Source: Paenibacillus hunanensis (GTDB lineage: Bacteria > Bacillota > Bacilli > Paenibacillales > Paenibacillaceae). From it: 64,000 nucleotides of DNA. Where the stretch lies: assembly GCF_014645615.1 (NCBI RefSeq), contig NZ_BMMB01000008.1, positions 124,001-188,000 of the forward strand, in the 5' to 3' direction. Positions within the stretch are counted from its first letter, which is position 1; every line of letters begins with the position of its first letter. The notes below the pieces were generated by a model. The model worked only from the letters and a program-made list of their open reading frames with translations, was not told the origin of the DNA and made no database searches. A program made the position numbers and the translations under genes. Shown here in pieces: positions 36,524 to 45,747 of this stretch.

Positions 36524-36553
36524 CTGACATAATCGCTATACTTCGAGTATAAT
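36524..36553 (+). promoter_or_regulatory. Candidate promoter for the membrane protein/transglutaminase pair
   Basis: CTGACA at 36524-36529 and TATAAT at 36548-36553 with an 18-base spacer. It lies about 210 bases before the first gene start. Confidence 0.4.
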
Positions 36554-36760
36554 TCGGTTATAATATAGACTGGCTTGCTAGATCAGGCGTGTAGAAAGCC
36601 TGTATAGCCCCTGTGAAAGCTACTGTCTATATCGATGTATTGAACACAATGAGCGAGCTTGAAACAAAATACGCCTATCAAATGATAATGACTATACGCA
36701 CATAGGTCATCTATGAACCCAGGTCATTATCCTATAGAACGAAGTATGGAGGTGAAGCAG

Positions 36761-37219
36761 ATGGATTGGCAGGTATGGAGTGAGTTTTTCAGGCAAAACT
36801 GGCTAATCATTCTGATCGCCCTGATTATATTATTTCTCGTGATCAATCTGGTCAAAACGGTCATCCGTTGGCTGATTGTGATCGTTATTATTCTCACCGT
36901 GTTTATCTACAGCGGCATATCGCTTGACCAGATCAAGCAGACGGTAACCAGTGTGACGGATCAGACGGTCGGTGCGGTTCGTGACCAGGCGCTGAATGTG
37001 ATGAAGGATGAGGCAAGGGATGCTCGCTTTATTCAAAATGCCGATGGGACGTATACGATCAAGTCTGACAATATCGAGCTGAACGGTAAGCCCGGTGCAG
37101 GCAAGGTGAGCGTGACGTTCCGTGGTGTACCGCTCGGAGAATGGGATGTGAATGACACCATTCAGTCTGTTATCACACAGGCAAAGCAGAATACGGCTGC
37201 GGGAGGCTCCGGTTCTTGA
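36761..37219 (+). CDS. Hypothetical membrane protein upstream of the transglutaminase
   Basis: A 152-residue protein starting MDWQVWSEFFRQNW. One or two membrane helices are formed by LIILIALIILFLVINLV and WLIVIVIILTVFIYSGI. A soluble C-terminal domain of about 95 residues follows, with NADGTYTIKSDNIELNGKPG and VSVTFRGVPLGEWDV. GGAGGTG lies 6 bases before the ATG at 36761. It is 39 bases upstream of the transglutaminase gene and therefore probably its partner in an envelope complex. I do not recognise a family. Confidence 0.75.
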   Translation: MDWQVWSEFFRQNWLIILIALIILFLVINLVKTVIRWLIVIVIILTVFIYSGISLDQIKQTVTSVTDQTVGAVRDQALNVMKDEARDARFIQNADGTYTIKSDNIELNGKPGAGKVSVTFRGVPLGEWDVNDTIQSVITQAKQNTAAGGSGS

Positions 37220-37258
37220 TCCGTTCAAGAGTCGTGATGGATACGAAGGAGGACATGA

Positions 37259-38413
37259 ATGGAAGTTAAGGATATCGCAGCCTGGTTTGACAGTAGTCTG
37301 GTGTCCTGTTTGTTATACGTAATTGTATTGATTTCAGTATTGCAGGGTGTACGAAGTGGGGCTAGTCGCTCAGCAGGTCGTCTGTTTTCGTGGGCAGGTC
37401 GCACGTTAATGACGATTCTAGCCTTGGCGCTTGCTGGACCGTTTGCCATGTTTGCTTCTCCGTATGTCAAGTCATGGGCGGAAAAGGTATCCACCTCGGT
37501 TCCCGAGGGTGATCTACAATGGTGGAAGGAAATGTATTACTCCGCTATATATCTGATCTCGGAGTTTTCACTGCTACGTTTTGCCGTTGTATTTATGCTT
37601 AGCTATGTTGTGGCGAGTATGGCGTTTTCGCTACTGGCTGCATTAGTAGTACCGGAAAAATGGCGTGCCGGATATGTCTCTACAGAGCAGCGTCGCTCCT
37701 CCTGGCTGAGCCGAATGGTCGGCGGTCTGGTAGGACTGCTGAATGGATTGCTGCGCAGTGCAGTGATCATTCTGGTGCTATTCATCGTCGTTAGCCTGTA
37801 TCCGAACAATAAGCTGTCCTCGTATGTGGAAGCCTCCTCTTTGTATAGTGGTGCAGTCAAGTCGGTAGTACAGCCCTTAACCGGTTCCTTTATTAAGGAT
37901 CGCTTACCCGTCTTTACCAGCGCGGCGCTACAGGAGCTGACCGGGATTTTCCAGCGTAAATACGATGTGGTGGATCGCAGTATCCCTGCTAATATTGAAC
38001 AGGCAGCAGCTGAGATTGTTGGCAAAACGACCAATACGGAAGAAAAGGCGCGTCTGCTATATGACTGGGTAGGCTCAAGAATTAGCTATGATTATGGCAA
38101 GGTAGACGATTATGAGCAGCGCGGCGTATGGCATGAGCAAACGCCAGAGGATACGTTTAAAACGCGGTTAGGTGTATGTATCGATTATGCGCGCTTATAT
38201 GCAGTGATGGCACGCTCGCAGGGGATTGATGTGCGAGTGGTCACGGGTCTAGGTTACAATGGACAGGGTGGCTATGGTGCACACGCATGGAATCAGGTGT
38301 ATCTACCGGAAGCCAAGGAATGGATTCCACTTGATCCAACATGGGCTTCGGCAGGTAACTGGTTCAATCCACCGAAATTCGCCGAGACGCATATCGAGCA
38401 AAGTGTACTGTAA
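37259..38413 (+). CDS. Membrane-anchored transglutaminase-like protein
   Basis: A 384-residue protein. The N-terminal half has about four membrane helices in a CvpA-like arrangement (LLYVIVLISVLQGVRSG, LAGPFAMFASPYV, FAVVFMLSYVVASM, AVIILVLFIVVSLY). The C-terminal half is a transglutaminase-like domain with the full catalytic triad: Cys in RLGVCIDYARLYAVMAR, His in GAHAWNQVYL and Asp in WIPLDPTWA. It probably acts as a peptidase or cross-linker outside the membrane, perhaps on the cell wall. GGAGG precedes the ATG. It is the second gene of a pair with the preceding membrane protein and ends before a hairpin at 38456-38485. Confidence 0.85.
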   Translation: MEVKDIAAWFDSSLVSCLLYVIVLISVLQGVRSGASRSAGRLFSWAGRTLMTILALALAGPFAMFASPYVKSWAEKVSTSVPEGDLQWWKEMYYSAIYLISEFSLLRFAVVFMLSYVVASMAFSLLAALVVPEKWRAGYVSTEQRRSSWLSRMVGGLVGLLNGLLRSAVIILVLFIVVSLYPNNKLSSYVEASSLYSGAVKSVVQPLTGSFIKDRLPVFTSAALQELTGIFQRKYDVVDRSIPANIEQAAAEIVGKTTNTEEKARLLYDWVGSRISYDYGKVDDYEQRGVWHEQTPEDTFKTRLGVCIDYARLYAVMARSQGIDVRVVTGLGYNGQGGYGAHAWNQVYLPEAKEWIPLDPTWASAGNWFNPPKFAETHIEQSVL

Positions 38414-38455
38414 GCAAGCGAAGATTGCTTGTGCTGTATGATGTGAATAGCTGAC

Positions 38456-38485
38456 GGTCCGGTGGAGAAGCGCGCCGGACCTTTT
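38456..38485 (+). terminator. Terminator after the transglutaminase gene
   Basis: GGTCCGG pairs with CCGGACC and is followed by TTTTCGC. Confidence 0.7.
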
Positions 38486-38648
38486 CGCGAAATTTCTCAA
38501 CACACTTCATCGTGTGATAATATAGTTCTGTTGGCGTTGTCCTGTCCACAAGTAAAGGTAGATCGTGCTGATCTGCCACAAGCAAACACATATTGAACGA
38601 TTCAGGCATCATCATGCAATGCCGCAAGAGAAGGGAATAGGTCAAGCA

Positions 38649-40679
38649 ATGAAAAAATCGGGTATTGATGAGTCGTCCAAGCGCGAACTCAGAAATCAGC
38701 GTCAATTCTCTATCCGTCTGAATGTCTTCTTTTTTGCTACGTTTATGGTCTTCACTGTACTGATTGTCCGGCTGGCGATTTTGCAGTTTGTCGAGGGGCC
38801 GACGCTACGAGAGAAGGAAGCGAGCATTTCTACGAAGAGCACGCCCATCCCGCCCATTCGCGGGAATATTTTGGATGCTTCTGGTAAGGCGCGTATCGCC
38901 TACTCCACATCCTCACAGTCGCTCTACTTCACCATGACTAAAAACTATACGCTGCCTCAAAACAAACCAGAGCTGTATGAAATCGTCGGTAAGCTGAAAA
39001 ATGTATTTAATAAATACGGCGATCCAAACGAGAAAATGACTGCGGATCAGATCATTAAAGCGATGGATATCGAATCCAAGGTTCAATTTGGTTATACACC
39101 ACGCAGAATCAAGAAGAATCTGACCAATGCCGAGATTGCTCACTTTTTGGAGCATAAAGATCAGTTTAAAGGCATTGAAGTTGTGGAGGAAAGTGTTCGT
39201 CACTACGATCCTGATCAGGTAGCGACCCAGACGGTCGGATACCTACGTCAATTCAGTGGTGTAAGCACAACGATGGATCATTATATTAACAAGTCACGCG
39301 TGACGGAAGCAGGCGAGAAATATCTGTCAACCGAGTATGTTGGTGTAGACGGTATTGAGTACGCGTATCAGGATGATCTGCGCGGAAAGAACGGTCTGAA
39401 AACAACACCAGTTAACGCACTGAACCGTCCGATTGGTCGCTCGGAATTAACTGCTCCGAAAAAAGGGAACAACGTCTGGTTGACCATCGATAAAAATATG
39501 CAGATGGTTACTCAAAAAGCGATTACCGATCAGCTCTCTTATCTACAATCCTATCGCAGTGGTAAAGCCTATGCACGTAATGCGCAAACTGGCTATGCCG
39601 TAGCGATGGATGTACAGACCGGCGGTGTCATAGCGATGGCAAGTATGCCGGACTATGATACAAATGTCTGGGAGAATATGACAGCTGATAAATACCAGGA
39701 AATCCAGCATCGCATCGCTAACGGTACGATCAAGGAAGTGTATCGCGAAGGTCATGCATCTTCAATGGTTCTAATGGGTTCGGTTATCAAACCTTTAACC
39801 GTACTGATTGGTTTGAATGAAGGTTTAATTACACCATATACCCATTATCAGGATATTGGTTATACAGAATTTGGTAAGGAAGGTCATGAAACGAGAATAC
39901 GTAACTCTGGCAGTCATCCATACGGTGACCTTACACCAGACAAAGCGATTTTCCACTCTTCTAATACCTTTATGATTGCGAAAGTGGGCTTGCCGCTCTA
40001 TCGTAAATATGGATCAGATTCTGTTAATGTTTGGGATAAATATATGAAGGAATTTGGCCTTGGCGTTTCTACGAAAAGTGGTCTGCCTGGCGAAAGCGCA
40101 GGTTCGGGAGAGTACTTGAATACTAAAGCAGCAGGTAGTACGCAGGCAGCGATGGCATTTGCATCGTTCGGTCAGCAGGGGAAATATACAACTTTGCAGC
40201 TCGCTCAATATGTAACAACAATCGCGAATAAAGGTAAACGTCTCAAGCCGCAGCTTGTAAGCAAAATTACCGATTCAGAAGGTAATGTGGTGAAACAGTT
40301 CAAGCCACAGGTCGTGAACACGATCAATTTTCCAGAGCAATACTGGGATACAGTCATTGGTGGTATGAGAACCGATGTACCAGCCTTTAAAGATTTCCCA
40401 TACCCGATTGCTCGTAAAACAGGTACATCTGAGCAATCGATCTACGGACATACCGTGGATAACGGGGTATTCATCGCTTTCGCGCCACGAGATAATCCAA
40501 AGTTGGCGGTAGCGGTTGTCATTCCTGAAGGTGGCTTTGGTGCACAGAGTGCGGCACCAGTCGCACGTAAAATTTTCGATGCATATGATCAGGAGTTTGG
40601 TCTCGATGGTGTTCCGAAGAAGCCAGCAGATTCAAGCGCGAGCACAGACGGAACAGATAGCACATCGACGAATCAGTGA
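38649..40679 (+). CDS. Class B penicillin-binding protein (transpeptidase), paralogue 1
   Basis: A 676-residue enzyme of cell-wall cross-linking. One N-terminal membrane anchor (NVFFFATFMVFTVLIVRLAI) is followed by a dimerisation/pedestal domain and a C-terminal transpeptidase. The active-site Ser is in MGSVIKPLTV (SxxK), SxN is HSSNTFMI and KTG is ARKTGTSEQS. The tail is Ser/Thr-rich (SSASTDGTDSTSTNQ). The ATG at 38649 has AAGGGA about 12 bases upstream; longer in-frame starts lack a site. It is followed by a strong terminator and then by a close paralogue. The active-site block VLMGSVIKP replaces the more common GSTFKP. Whether it serves growth or sporulation is not visible. Confidence 0.9.
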   Translation: MKKSGIDESSKRELRNQRQFSIRLNVFFFATFMVFTVLIVRLAILQFVEGPTLREKEASISTKSTPIPPIRGNILDASGKARIAYSTSSQSLYFTMTKNYTLPQNKPELYEIVGKLKNVFNKYGDPNEKMTADQIIKAMDIESKVQFGYTPRRIKKNLTNAEIAHFLEHKDQFKGIEVVEESVRHYDPDQVATQTVGYLRQFSGVSTTMDHYINKSRVTEAGEKYLSTEYVGVDGIEYAYQDDLRGKNGLKTTPVNALNRPIGRSELTAPKKGNNVWLTIDKNMQMVTQKAITDQLSYLQSYRSGKAYARNAQTGYAVAMDVQTGGVIAMASMPDYDTNVWENMTADKYQEIQHRIANGTIKEVYREGHASSMVLMGSVIKPLTVLIGLNEGLITPYTHYQDIGYTEFGKEGHETRIRNSGSHPYGDLTPDKAIFHSSNTFMIAKVGLPLYRKYGSDSVNVWDKYMKEFGLGVSTKSGLPGESAGSGEYLNTKAAGSTQAAMAFASFGQQGKYTTLQLAQYVTTIANKGKRLKPQLVSKITDSEGNVVKQFKPQVVNTINFPEQYWDTVIGGMRTDVPAFKDFPYPIARKTGTSEQSIYGHTVDNGVFIAFAPRDNPKLAVAVVIPEGGFGAQSAAPVARKIFDAYDQEFGLDGVPKKPADSSASTDGTDSTSTNQ

Positions 40680-40727
40680 TCGATTAGTAATAGTTTTGAA
40701 CTACTTTGTAATCGTCTTATAAAGGTG

Positions 40728-40760
40728 AAAGAAGCAGGCAACCTAGCCTGCTTCTTTTTT
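40728..40760 (+). terminator. Terminator between the two penicillin-binding protein genes
   Basis: AAAGAAGCAGGC pairs perfectly with GCCTGCTTCTTT around AACCTA, with six T at the end. Confidence 0.93.
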
Positions 40761-40997
40761 ATACCTTTTTCCGTAATCCTTCACATTTGGCTTGTGGCGA
40801 GTGAAGAGGTACAGGGTAATATGGTATCAGGGTCAGCAGTCCTGTTTTGTTCCACTTCGACTGTATGCTAAAATGAAGAAACGACTACATATTTTGGAAT
40901 AGATAGCAAGCATTCATGGGACGAATGATTCATTCACGAGCGGCTGCGCTGGGCTTGCAACAAGAGTACAACAACATTCAGGGGGGTTGTCCAGTAG

Positions 40998-43016
40998 ATG
41001 AAAAAATGGAATTCGACCGAAACGGAAGAGTTTGAAGAGAGTAACCGACGTCAGTTTTCGATCCGGTTGAATATTTTTTTCTTTGCTACATTTTTTATTT
41101 TTAGTGTGTTAGTTGTCCGGTTGGCGATTTTGCAGTTTGTAGAAGGGCCAACGCTAACCGAAGCAGAATCGAGCATTGTGAATAACGAAACACCGATTTT
41201 ACCAAGCCGTGGCATGATTCTTGATGCATCGGGTAGCAGGATTGCGTACTCACTATCCACGCAATCGCTTTATTTTACACTGAATAAGGACTATCGCCGT
41301 GAGGACAATCAAGCAGAGTTTCTAAAGATTGTCGGCGATCTGAAGCAGGTATTCAATACGTACGGTGATCCGAATAAGAAGATGACTGCTGATCAGATCA
41401 TTGAAGCGATGGACATCGAATATAAAAAGAACTATGGCTACACCCCTCGTCGCATCAAGCGTGACCTGAGCAACAAGGAGATTGCTTATTTCCTGGAGCA
41501 TAAGGATCAATATCAAGGCATTGAAGTGCGCGAGGAAAGTGTGCGCGAATATAGCCCGGACCATGTGGCGGTTCAAGCGGTCGGCTATCTAAAAGGCTTT
41601 TCCGGTGTGAGCACAACGATGAATAAATACAAAAATCGTGCTCGCCTGACAGGATCGGCTGAACGCTACATCGATAATGAGCTGGTCGGTGTCGATGGTC
41701 TGGAGTATACCTTCCAGGATGAGTTACGTGGTAAAAATGGCGTACGTAGCACGCCAGTCAATGCACTGAATCGGGTCGATGGCCGTTCCGAGCTGACTCC
41801 ACCGCAAAAGGGCTACAATCTATGGATGACGATCGATAAAAATGTACAGCTGGCTGCACAGCAGGCGATTACGGATCAGATTGCTTTCCTGCGTTCTTAT
41901 CGTAGTGGCAACGCGTATGCACGCAATGCATTAACTGGCTATGCAGTGGCGATGGAAGTGGATACAGGGAATGTCGTAGCGATGGCAAGTATGCCGGATT
42001 ATGATCCGAATATCTGGTCGCAGTCGCCAACAAGTGAACAGCTCAAAGCGATCGAGTCGTATTATCCAAACGGTACGATCCGTGAGATTTATAATGGTAA
42101 ACGGGCGTCTTCACTCGTACTGATGGGCTCGGTTATTAAACCACTTACCGTGCTGATCGGGATGAAGGAAGGCTTGTTCGGCCCCTATGCAGGCTACTAT
42201 GACCGCGGTTATGCCCAGTTCGGTCGTGCAGGCTATGAGACAAGAGTTCGAAATGCACTCGGAGAAGTGCTTGGCTCGCTAAGCCCATCTACAGCCATTC
42301 AAAAATCATCCAACGCATTCATGATCGATATGATCGGTAAGCCGCTATACAGCAAGTATGGTAATGAAGCGGTCAATGTGTGGGATAAGTACATGAAAGA
42401 ATTCGGGCTTGGCGTATCGACCAAGAGCGGTTTGCCGTATGAAAATGAAGGTCGCGGCGAGTATACGAACATCAAGGCAGCAGGTAGTGCGCAGGCAGCA
42501 ATGGCGTACGCTTCGTTCGGACAGCAGGGTCGCTATACGACACTACAGCTTGCCCAGTATGTTACAACGATTGCCAATCGTGGTGAACGGTTGAAGCCGC
42601 AGTTTGTGAGCAAGATTACGGACGCTCAAGGCAATACGGTTAAAACATTTAAGCGTGAAGTCATCAATACGATCGATTTCCCGGCAGAGGATTGGAACGT
42701 CGTGATTAACGGGATGCGTAGTAAGGTGGCTGTACTGGAAGGATATCGCTATGATGTGGCTCGTAAAACAGGTACATCTCAGCAATCCGTATACGGCAAA
42801 ATCGTCGATAACGGGGTATTCATCGCTTTTGCACCGCGTCAGAATCCTAAGCTCGCGGTGGCAGTTGTCATTCCAGAGGGCGGCTTCGGTTCGCGTAGTG
42901 CGGCACCCGTTGCAGTGAAAATCTTGGATGCCTACGATCAGGAATACGGTCTGGATGGTGTACCAAAGAAACAGCAGTCTCAGACAGATACAGGCAACGC
43001 CGAAACTGAGCAATAA
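40998..43016 (+). CDS. Class B penicillin-binding protein (transpeptidase), paralogue 2
   Basis: A 672-residue protein that aligns with the preceding gene along its whole length. The membrane anchor starts QFSIRLNIFFFATF. The pedestal shares KKMTADQIIEAMDIE and GYTPRRIKRDLSNKEIA. The catalytic motifs are SSLVLMGSVIKPLTV, QKSSNAFMI and ARKTGTSQQS. GGGGGG lies about 13 bases before the ATG. It has its own leader and terminator, so it is separately regulated. The clearest differences are at the two ends and in the loops around the GYYDRGYAQFGRAGYETR segment. The arrangement is a recent tandem duplication. Confidence 0.92.
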   Translation: MKKWNSTETEEFEESNRRQFSIRLNIFFFATFFIFSVLVVRLAILQFVEGPTLTEAESSIVNNETPILPSRGMILDASGSRIAYSLSTQSLYFTLNKDYRREDNQAEFLKIVGDLKQVFNTYGDPNKKMTADQIIEAMDIEYKKNYGYTPRRIKRDLSNKEIAYFLEHKDQYQGIEVREESVREYSPDHVAVQAVGYLKGFSGVSTTMNKYKNRARLTGSAERYIDNELVGVDGLEYTFQDELRGKNGVRSTPVNALNRVDGRSELTPPQKGYNLWMTIDKNVQLAAQQAITDQIAFLRSYRSGNAYARNALTGYAVAMEVDTGNVVAMASMPDYDPNIWSQSPTSEQLKAIESYYPNGTIREIYNGKRASSLVLMGSVIKPLTVLIGMKEGLFGPYAGYYDRGYAQFGRAGYETRVRNALGEVLGSLSPSTAIQKSSNAFMIDMIGKPLYSKYGNEAVNVWDKYMKEFGLGVSTKSGLPYENEGRGEYTNIKAAGSAQAAMAYASFGQQGRYTTLQLAQYVTTIANRGERLKPQFVSKITDAQGNTVKTFKREVINTIDFPAEDWNVVINGMRSKVAVLEGYRYDVARKTGTSQQSVYGKIVDNGVFIAFAPRQNPKLAVAVVIPEGGFGSRSAAPVAVKILDAYDQEYGLDGVPKKQQSQTDTGNAETEQ

Positions 43017-43145
43017 TGAGGACTGGATCATTAGAGACTGGATGAGGTGAGTTATTAAGAGTTACAAGCTAGTCTCAATATGTAGAAATAACTCGATATG
43101 TAGAAATAATATATACGATCAATCTGTAGCCTTAACCTAAATACC

Positions 43146-43207
43146 AGAGCCTTTCGCTTAAAGATCAGATGCTAGCCACTCTAGCGATCTCAAGCGAAGG
43201 GCTTTTT
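43146..43207 (+). terminator. Terminator after the second penicillin-binding protein gene
   Basis: AGAGCCTTTCGCTT pairs with AAGCGAAGGGCT, with AGATC/GATCT inside, followed by T6. Confidence 0.85.
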
Positions 43208-43525
43208 TGTGTTCGATAAAAGTCTGGTCAAGCTGTGTGCTGGATAGATCGGTAAGAGCGGTATATTGTATGTCAAAACATAGCAGGATAAGAACAAATA
43301 TTGCTCGTTCCCTTCATTACTTTTGTCTCTTGGAATCCATGCTGTATGCCTTCAACTCAATACGCCGCCAATTCAGCTACTCATCCTTTATTCTGTATTT
43401 GTCTTTATTCAACAACACGACACTACATAATCTCTATCCTCCCATTTCAAAAAGTCTAAGCCATAAAAAAGCCCACACTATGTTGAAAATTACATTCTTG
43501 TTTTTTCTTTCCCTGCACCTTAAAA
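43208..43525. other. AT-rich intergenic DNA without a supported gene
   Basis: An open frame of 132 codons covers 43207-43605, but it has no ribosome site and biased, non-protein-like composition. I treat it as non-coding. The operator and repeat described next lie to the right. Confidence 0.5.
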
Positions 43526-43541
43526 TTTGCACTAAGGAAAC
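43526..43541 (+). promoter_or_regulatory. MntR-like operator before the metal ABC operon
   Basis: TTTGCACTAAGGAAAC differs from the Bacillus MntR site TTTGCCTTAAGGAAAC at only two of 16 positions. It lies 165 bases before the binding-protein gene. This points to manganese-dependent repression. Confidence 0.6.
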
Positions 43542-43612
43542 AAATATAGCCTTTACTAAAAAAACGTCGATAGCGAAACTTTCGAAACAAAGATTAAAAG
43601 GTTAACGTGAAC

Positions 43613-43662
43613 GCAATGTAATCCAATGTAATGCAGTGTAATGTGGTGTAATGCAATGATCG
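43613..43662 (+). repeat. Four 10-bp phased TGTAAT direct repeats
   Basis: TGTAAT occurs at 43617, 43627, 43637 and 43647, exactly one helical turn apart. The bases before each copy are similar (CA, CA, CAG, GG). A degenerate fifth unit follows at 43657. The tract ends about 45 bases before the start of the binding-protein gene. Confidence 0.8.
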
Positions 43663-43705
43663 TTCGACACATTCAGAATCTAACCAGAGGAGGGCATACC
43701 CATTA

Positions 43706-44701
43706 ATGAAGATCAAGCGAAGCCTCTCATGTACACAATATAAGAAGCAGCATGTCAATCGTCTCTCACGCTGGCAGACATATAGTACGATCGCAGGCAT
43801 TTTACTGTTACTACTCATTCTACCTGGCTGCACAGGTGAACATGCATCCGGTCAAGCGAACGATGAGCGACTACACATTACAGCCACAACAGGTATGATC
43901 GCCGATGCAGCACAGCAGATTGGTGGCTCCCACGTTCAAGTAAACGGTCTGATGGGGCCAGGTGTCGACCCTCATATGTACAAGGCTTCTCAGGGTGATA
44001 TTCGCAAGCTGGATGATGCGGATCTGGTGCTATACAACGGTCTACATCTGGAAGGAAGTATGACCAAGATACTCGATAAAATGAGTCGTTCCAGGCATGT
44101 CGTTGCTGTCACGGAACGGATCGATCCAGCCTTACTGCGGCAAAGTGATGAATATGCCAATGAGCATGATCCTCATATCTGGTTTGATGTAAGTCTGTGG
44201 AGTCAGGCGGTAGAGCGTACACGCGATGCGATCATCGAGGCAGACCCACAGCATGAAGCGGTATATCGGAGTAATGCGCAGGCATATTTACAACAGCTAG
44301 AGGCGCTGCATCGCGAGGTGCAGCAGCAAATTGCTATGATACCAGCGTCCGGTCGAGTGCTAATCACAGCGCATGATGCATTTGGCTATTATGGAGAGGC
44401 ATATGGTCTGGAAGTTCGCGGTCTACAGGGGCTAAGTACTGCTTCGGAATATGGCTCACGCGATGTGGCGGAGCTACGTAATATGCTAGTAGAGCGTCAG
44501 ATCAAGGCTGTATTCGCCGAAAGTAGCATTCCAGCACGCGCTATGGAAGCCGTGATTGCCGGAGCTGCGGGGCAAGGTCATACGGTTAAGCTTGGCGGTG
44601 AACTGTATTCTGATGCACTGGGCGCACCGGACGGTGAGGCAGGCACCTATATCAATATGGTACGACATAACACGAATACGATTGTCGAAGCGCTTCGTTA
44701 A
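43706..44701 (+). CDS. mntA: Manganese/zinc-binding lipoprotein (MntA/TroA/ZnuA family)
   Basis: A 331-residue metal-binding lipoprotein. The lipobox is LILPGC near residue 37. Metal ligands are visible: His in GVDPHMYKAS, His in HDPHIWFDV, an acidic residue in AVFAESSIP, and Asp in the C-terminal LYSDALG region. There is no His-rich loop, which favours a manganese over a zinc transporter. GAGGAGG precedes the ATG. It is the first gene of a four-gene import operon (binding protein, ATPase, two permeases). The MntR-like operator upstream supports manganese, but the ion is still an inference. Confidence 0.88.
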   Translation: MKIKRSLSCTQYKKQHVNRLSRWQTYSTIAGILLLLLILPGCTGEHASGQANDERLHITATTGMIADAAQQIGGSHVQVNGLMGPGVDPHMYKASQGDIRKLDDADLVLYNGLHLEGSMTKILDKMSRSRHVVAVTERIDPALLRQSDEYANEHDPHIWFDVSLWSQAVERTRDAIIEADPQHEAVYRSNAQAYLQQLEALHREVQQQIAMIPASGRVLITAHDAFGYYGEAYGLEVRGLQGLSTASEYGSRDVAELRNMLVERQIKAVFAESSIPARAMEAVIAGAAGQGHTVKLGGELYSDALGAPDGEAGTYINMVRHNTNTIVEALR

Positions 44702-44800
44702 CCGGATCTTTTGCTAGATCAGCGAATACGTGGATAGCTACAGGCAATAGGGCACCCAAACAGAATACGACAAGCAGAATGACCAAAGGAGGAATTATTG

Positions 44801-45679
44801 ATGAAATCATTCACTACTACTCATTCCAGCGATCCCATGTCTGCACCACAATCGGTAGACAACGGGAAACAGCCCCAAAATAAATTACAACAGCATCATA
44901 AACTGTCTACGAATATAGAGGATAGTCCTTTACAGGTGCAGGGATTAACCGTTACGTACCAGCATCAGCCCGTCGTGCAGCAGGTATCTTTTTCGCTGGC
45001 AGAAGGGCGTTTGATCGGCTTGCTCGGACCCAACGGAGCAGGGAAATCCACATTGTTGAAAGCTATTCTCGGCTTGATCCCATCGCTTTCTGGACAGGTA
45101 AAGGTATTCGGTAAGCCGTATGAGAGCCAGCGTCGTCGCATCGGTTATGTGCCGCAACGTGAGTCGGTCGATTGGGATTTTCCAACCGATGCGCTTGATG
45201 TCGTACTGATGGGCACCTACGGACGACTGGGTCTGTTCCGTCGCCCCGGCAAAAACGAACGCCAGACCGCATTGCATTGTTTGGATCAGGTGGGCATGGC
45301 CGATTATGCAGGCCGACAGATCAGTCAGCTATCTGGCGGCCAGCAGCAGCGTGTATTTCTAGCACGCGCGCTTGCCCAGCAGGCGGATCTGTATTTGATG
45401 GATGAGCCGTTCGCTGGCGTGGATGCCCTAACAGAGAAAGCGATCATCACCTTATTAGAACAAATGAAGCAGCAGGGGAAAACAGTGCTCGTCGTGCATC
45501 ATGATCTATCCACTGTGCAAGCATATTTCGATGATGTGTTGCTGCTCAATCGCCAGCTGATTGCGGGAGGGGCGGTAGAGCATACATTTACACCTGAGCT
45601 GTTACAGCAGACGTATGGTGGCAAAATGGCATTTTTGCAAGGAAATGATCAGCAGGGCATCTTACTGGCTGGAAAATAA
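44801..45679 (+). CDS. mntB: Metal ABC transporter ATPase
   Basis: A 292-residue ATPase. An extra N-terminal tail of about 45 polar residues (HSSDPMSAPQSVDNGKQPQ) precedes the standard domain. Walker A is GPNGAGKST, the signature is LSGGQQQR and Walker B is LYLMDEPFAGVD, followed by the switch VLVVHHD. It energises the two following permeases from the cytoplasmic side. AAAGGAGG lies 8 bases before the ATG at 44801. The tail is unusual for the family and could be a regulatory or misassigned start; the core alone would begin near SPLQVQGLTV. Confidence 0.9.
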   Translation: MKSFTTTHSSDPMSAPQSVDNGKQPQNKLQQHHKLSTNIEDSPLQVQGLTVTYQHQPVVQQVSFSLAEGRLIGLLGPNGAGKSTLLKAILGLIPSLSGQVKVFGKPYESQRRRIGYVPQRESVDWDFPTDALDVVLMGTYGRLGLFRRPGKNERQTALHCLDQVGMADYAGRQISQLSGGQQQRVFLARALAQQADLYLMDEPFAGVDALTEKAIITLLEQMKQQGKTVLVVHHDLSTVQAYFDDVLLLNRQLIAGGAVEHTFTPELLQQTYGGKMAFLQGNDQQGILLAGK

Positions 45680-45747
45680 CCGGGCTGGAAAATAACGATA
45701 CCGTGTAGCAATAGCTACATTCATATCACGAAACAGGAGGACTGGCG

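Noticed and set aside
36680..36694. Second Fur box before the membrane protein gene
   Set aside because: TGATAATGACTATAC matches only the left half of the operator; three mismatches in the right half and no iron gene downstream.
43207..43605. 132-codon open frame after the second penicillin-binding protein gene
   Set aside because: No ribosome site, Cys/His/Ser-rich low-quality translation, AT-rich intergenic context, and it would overlap the MntR-like operator.
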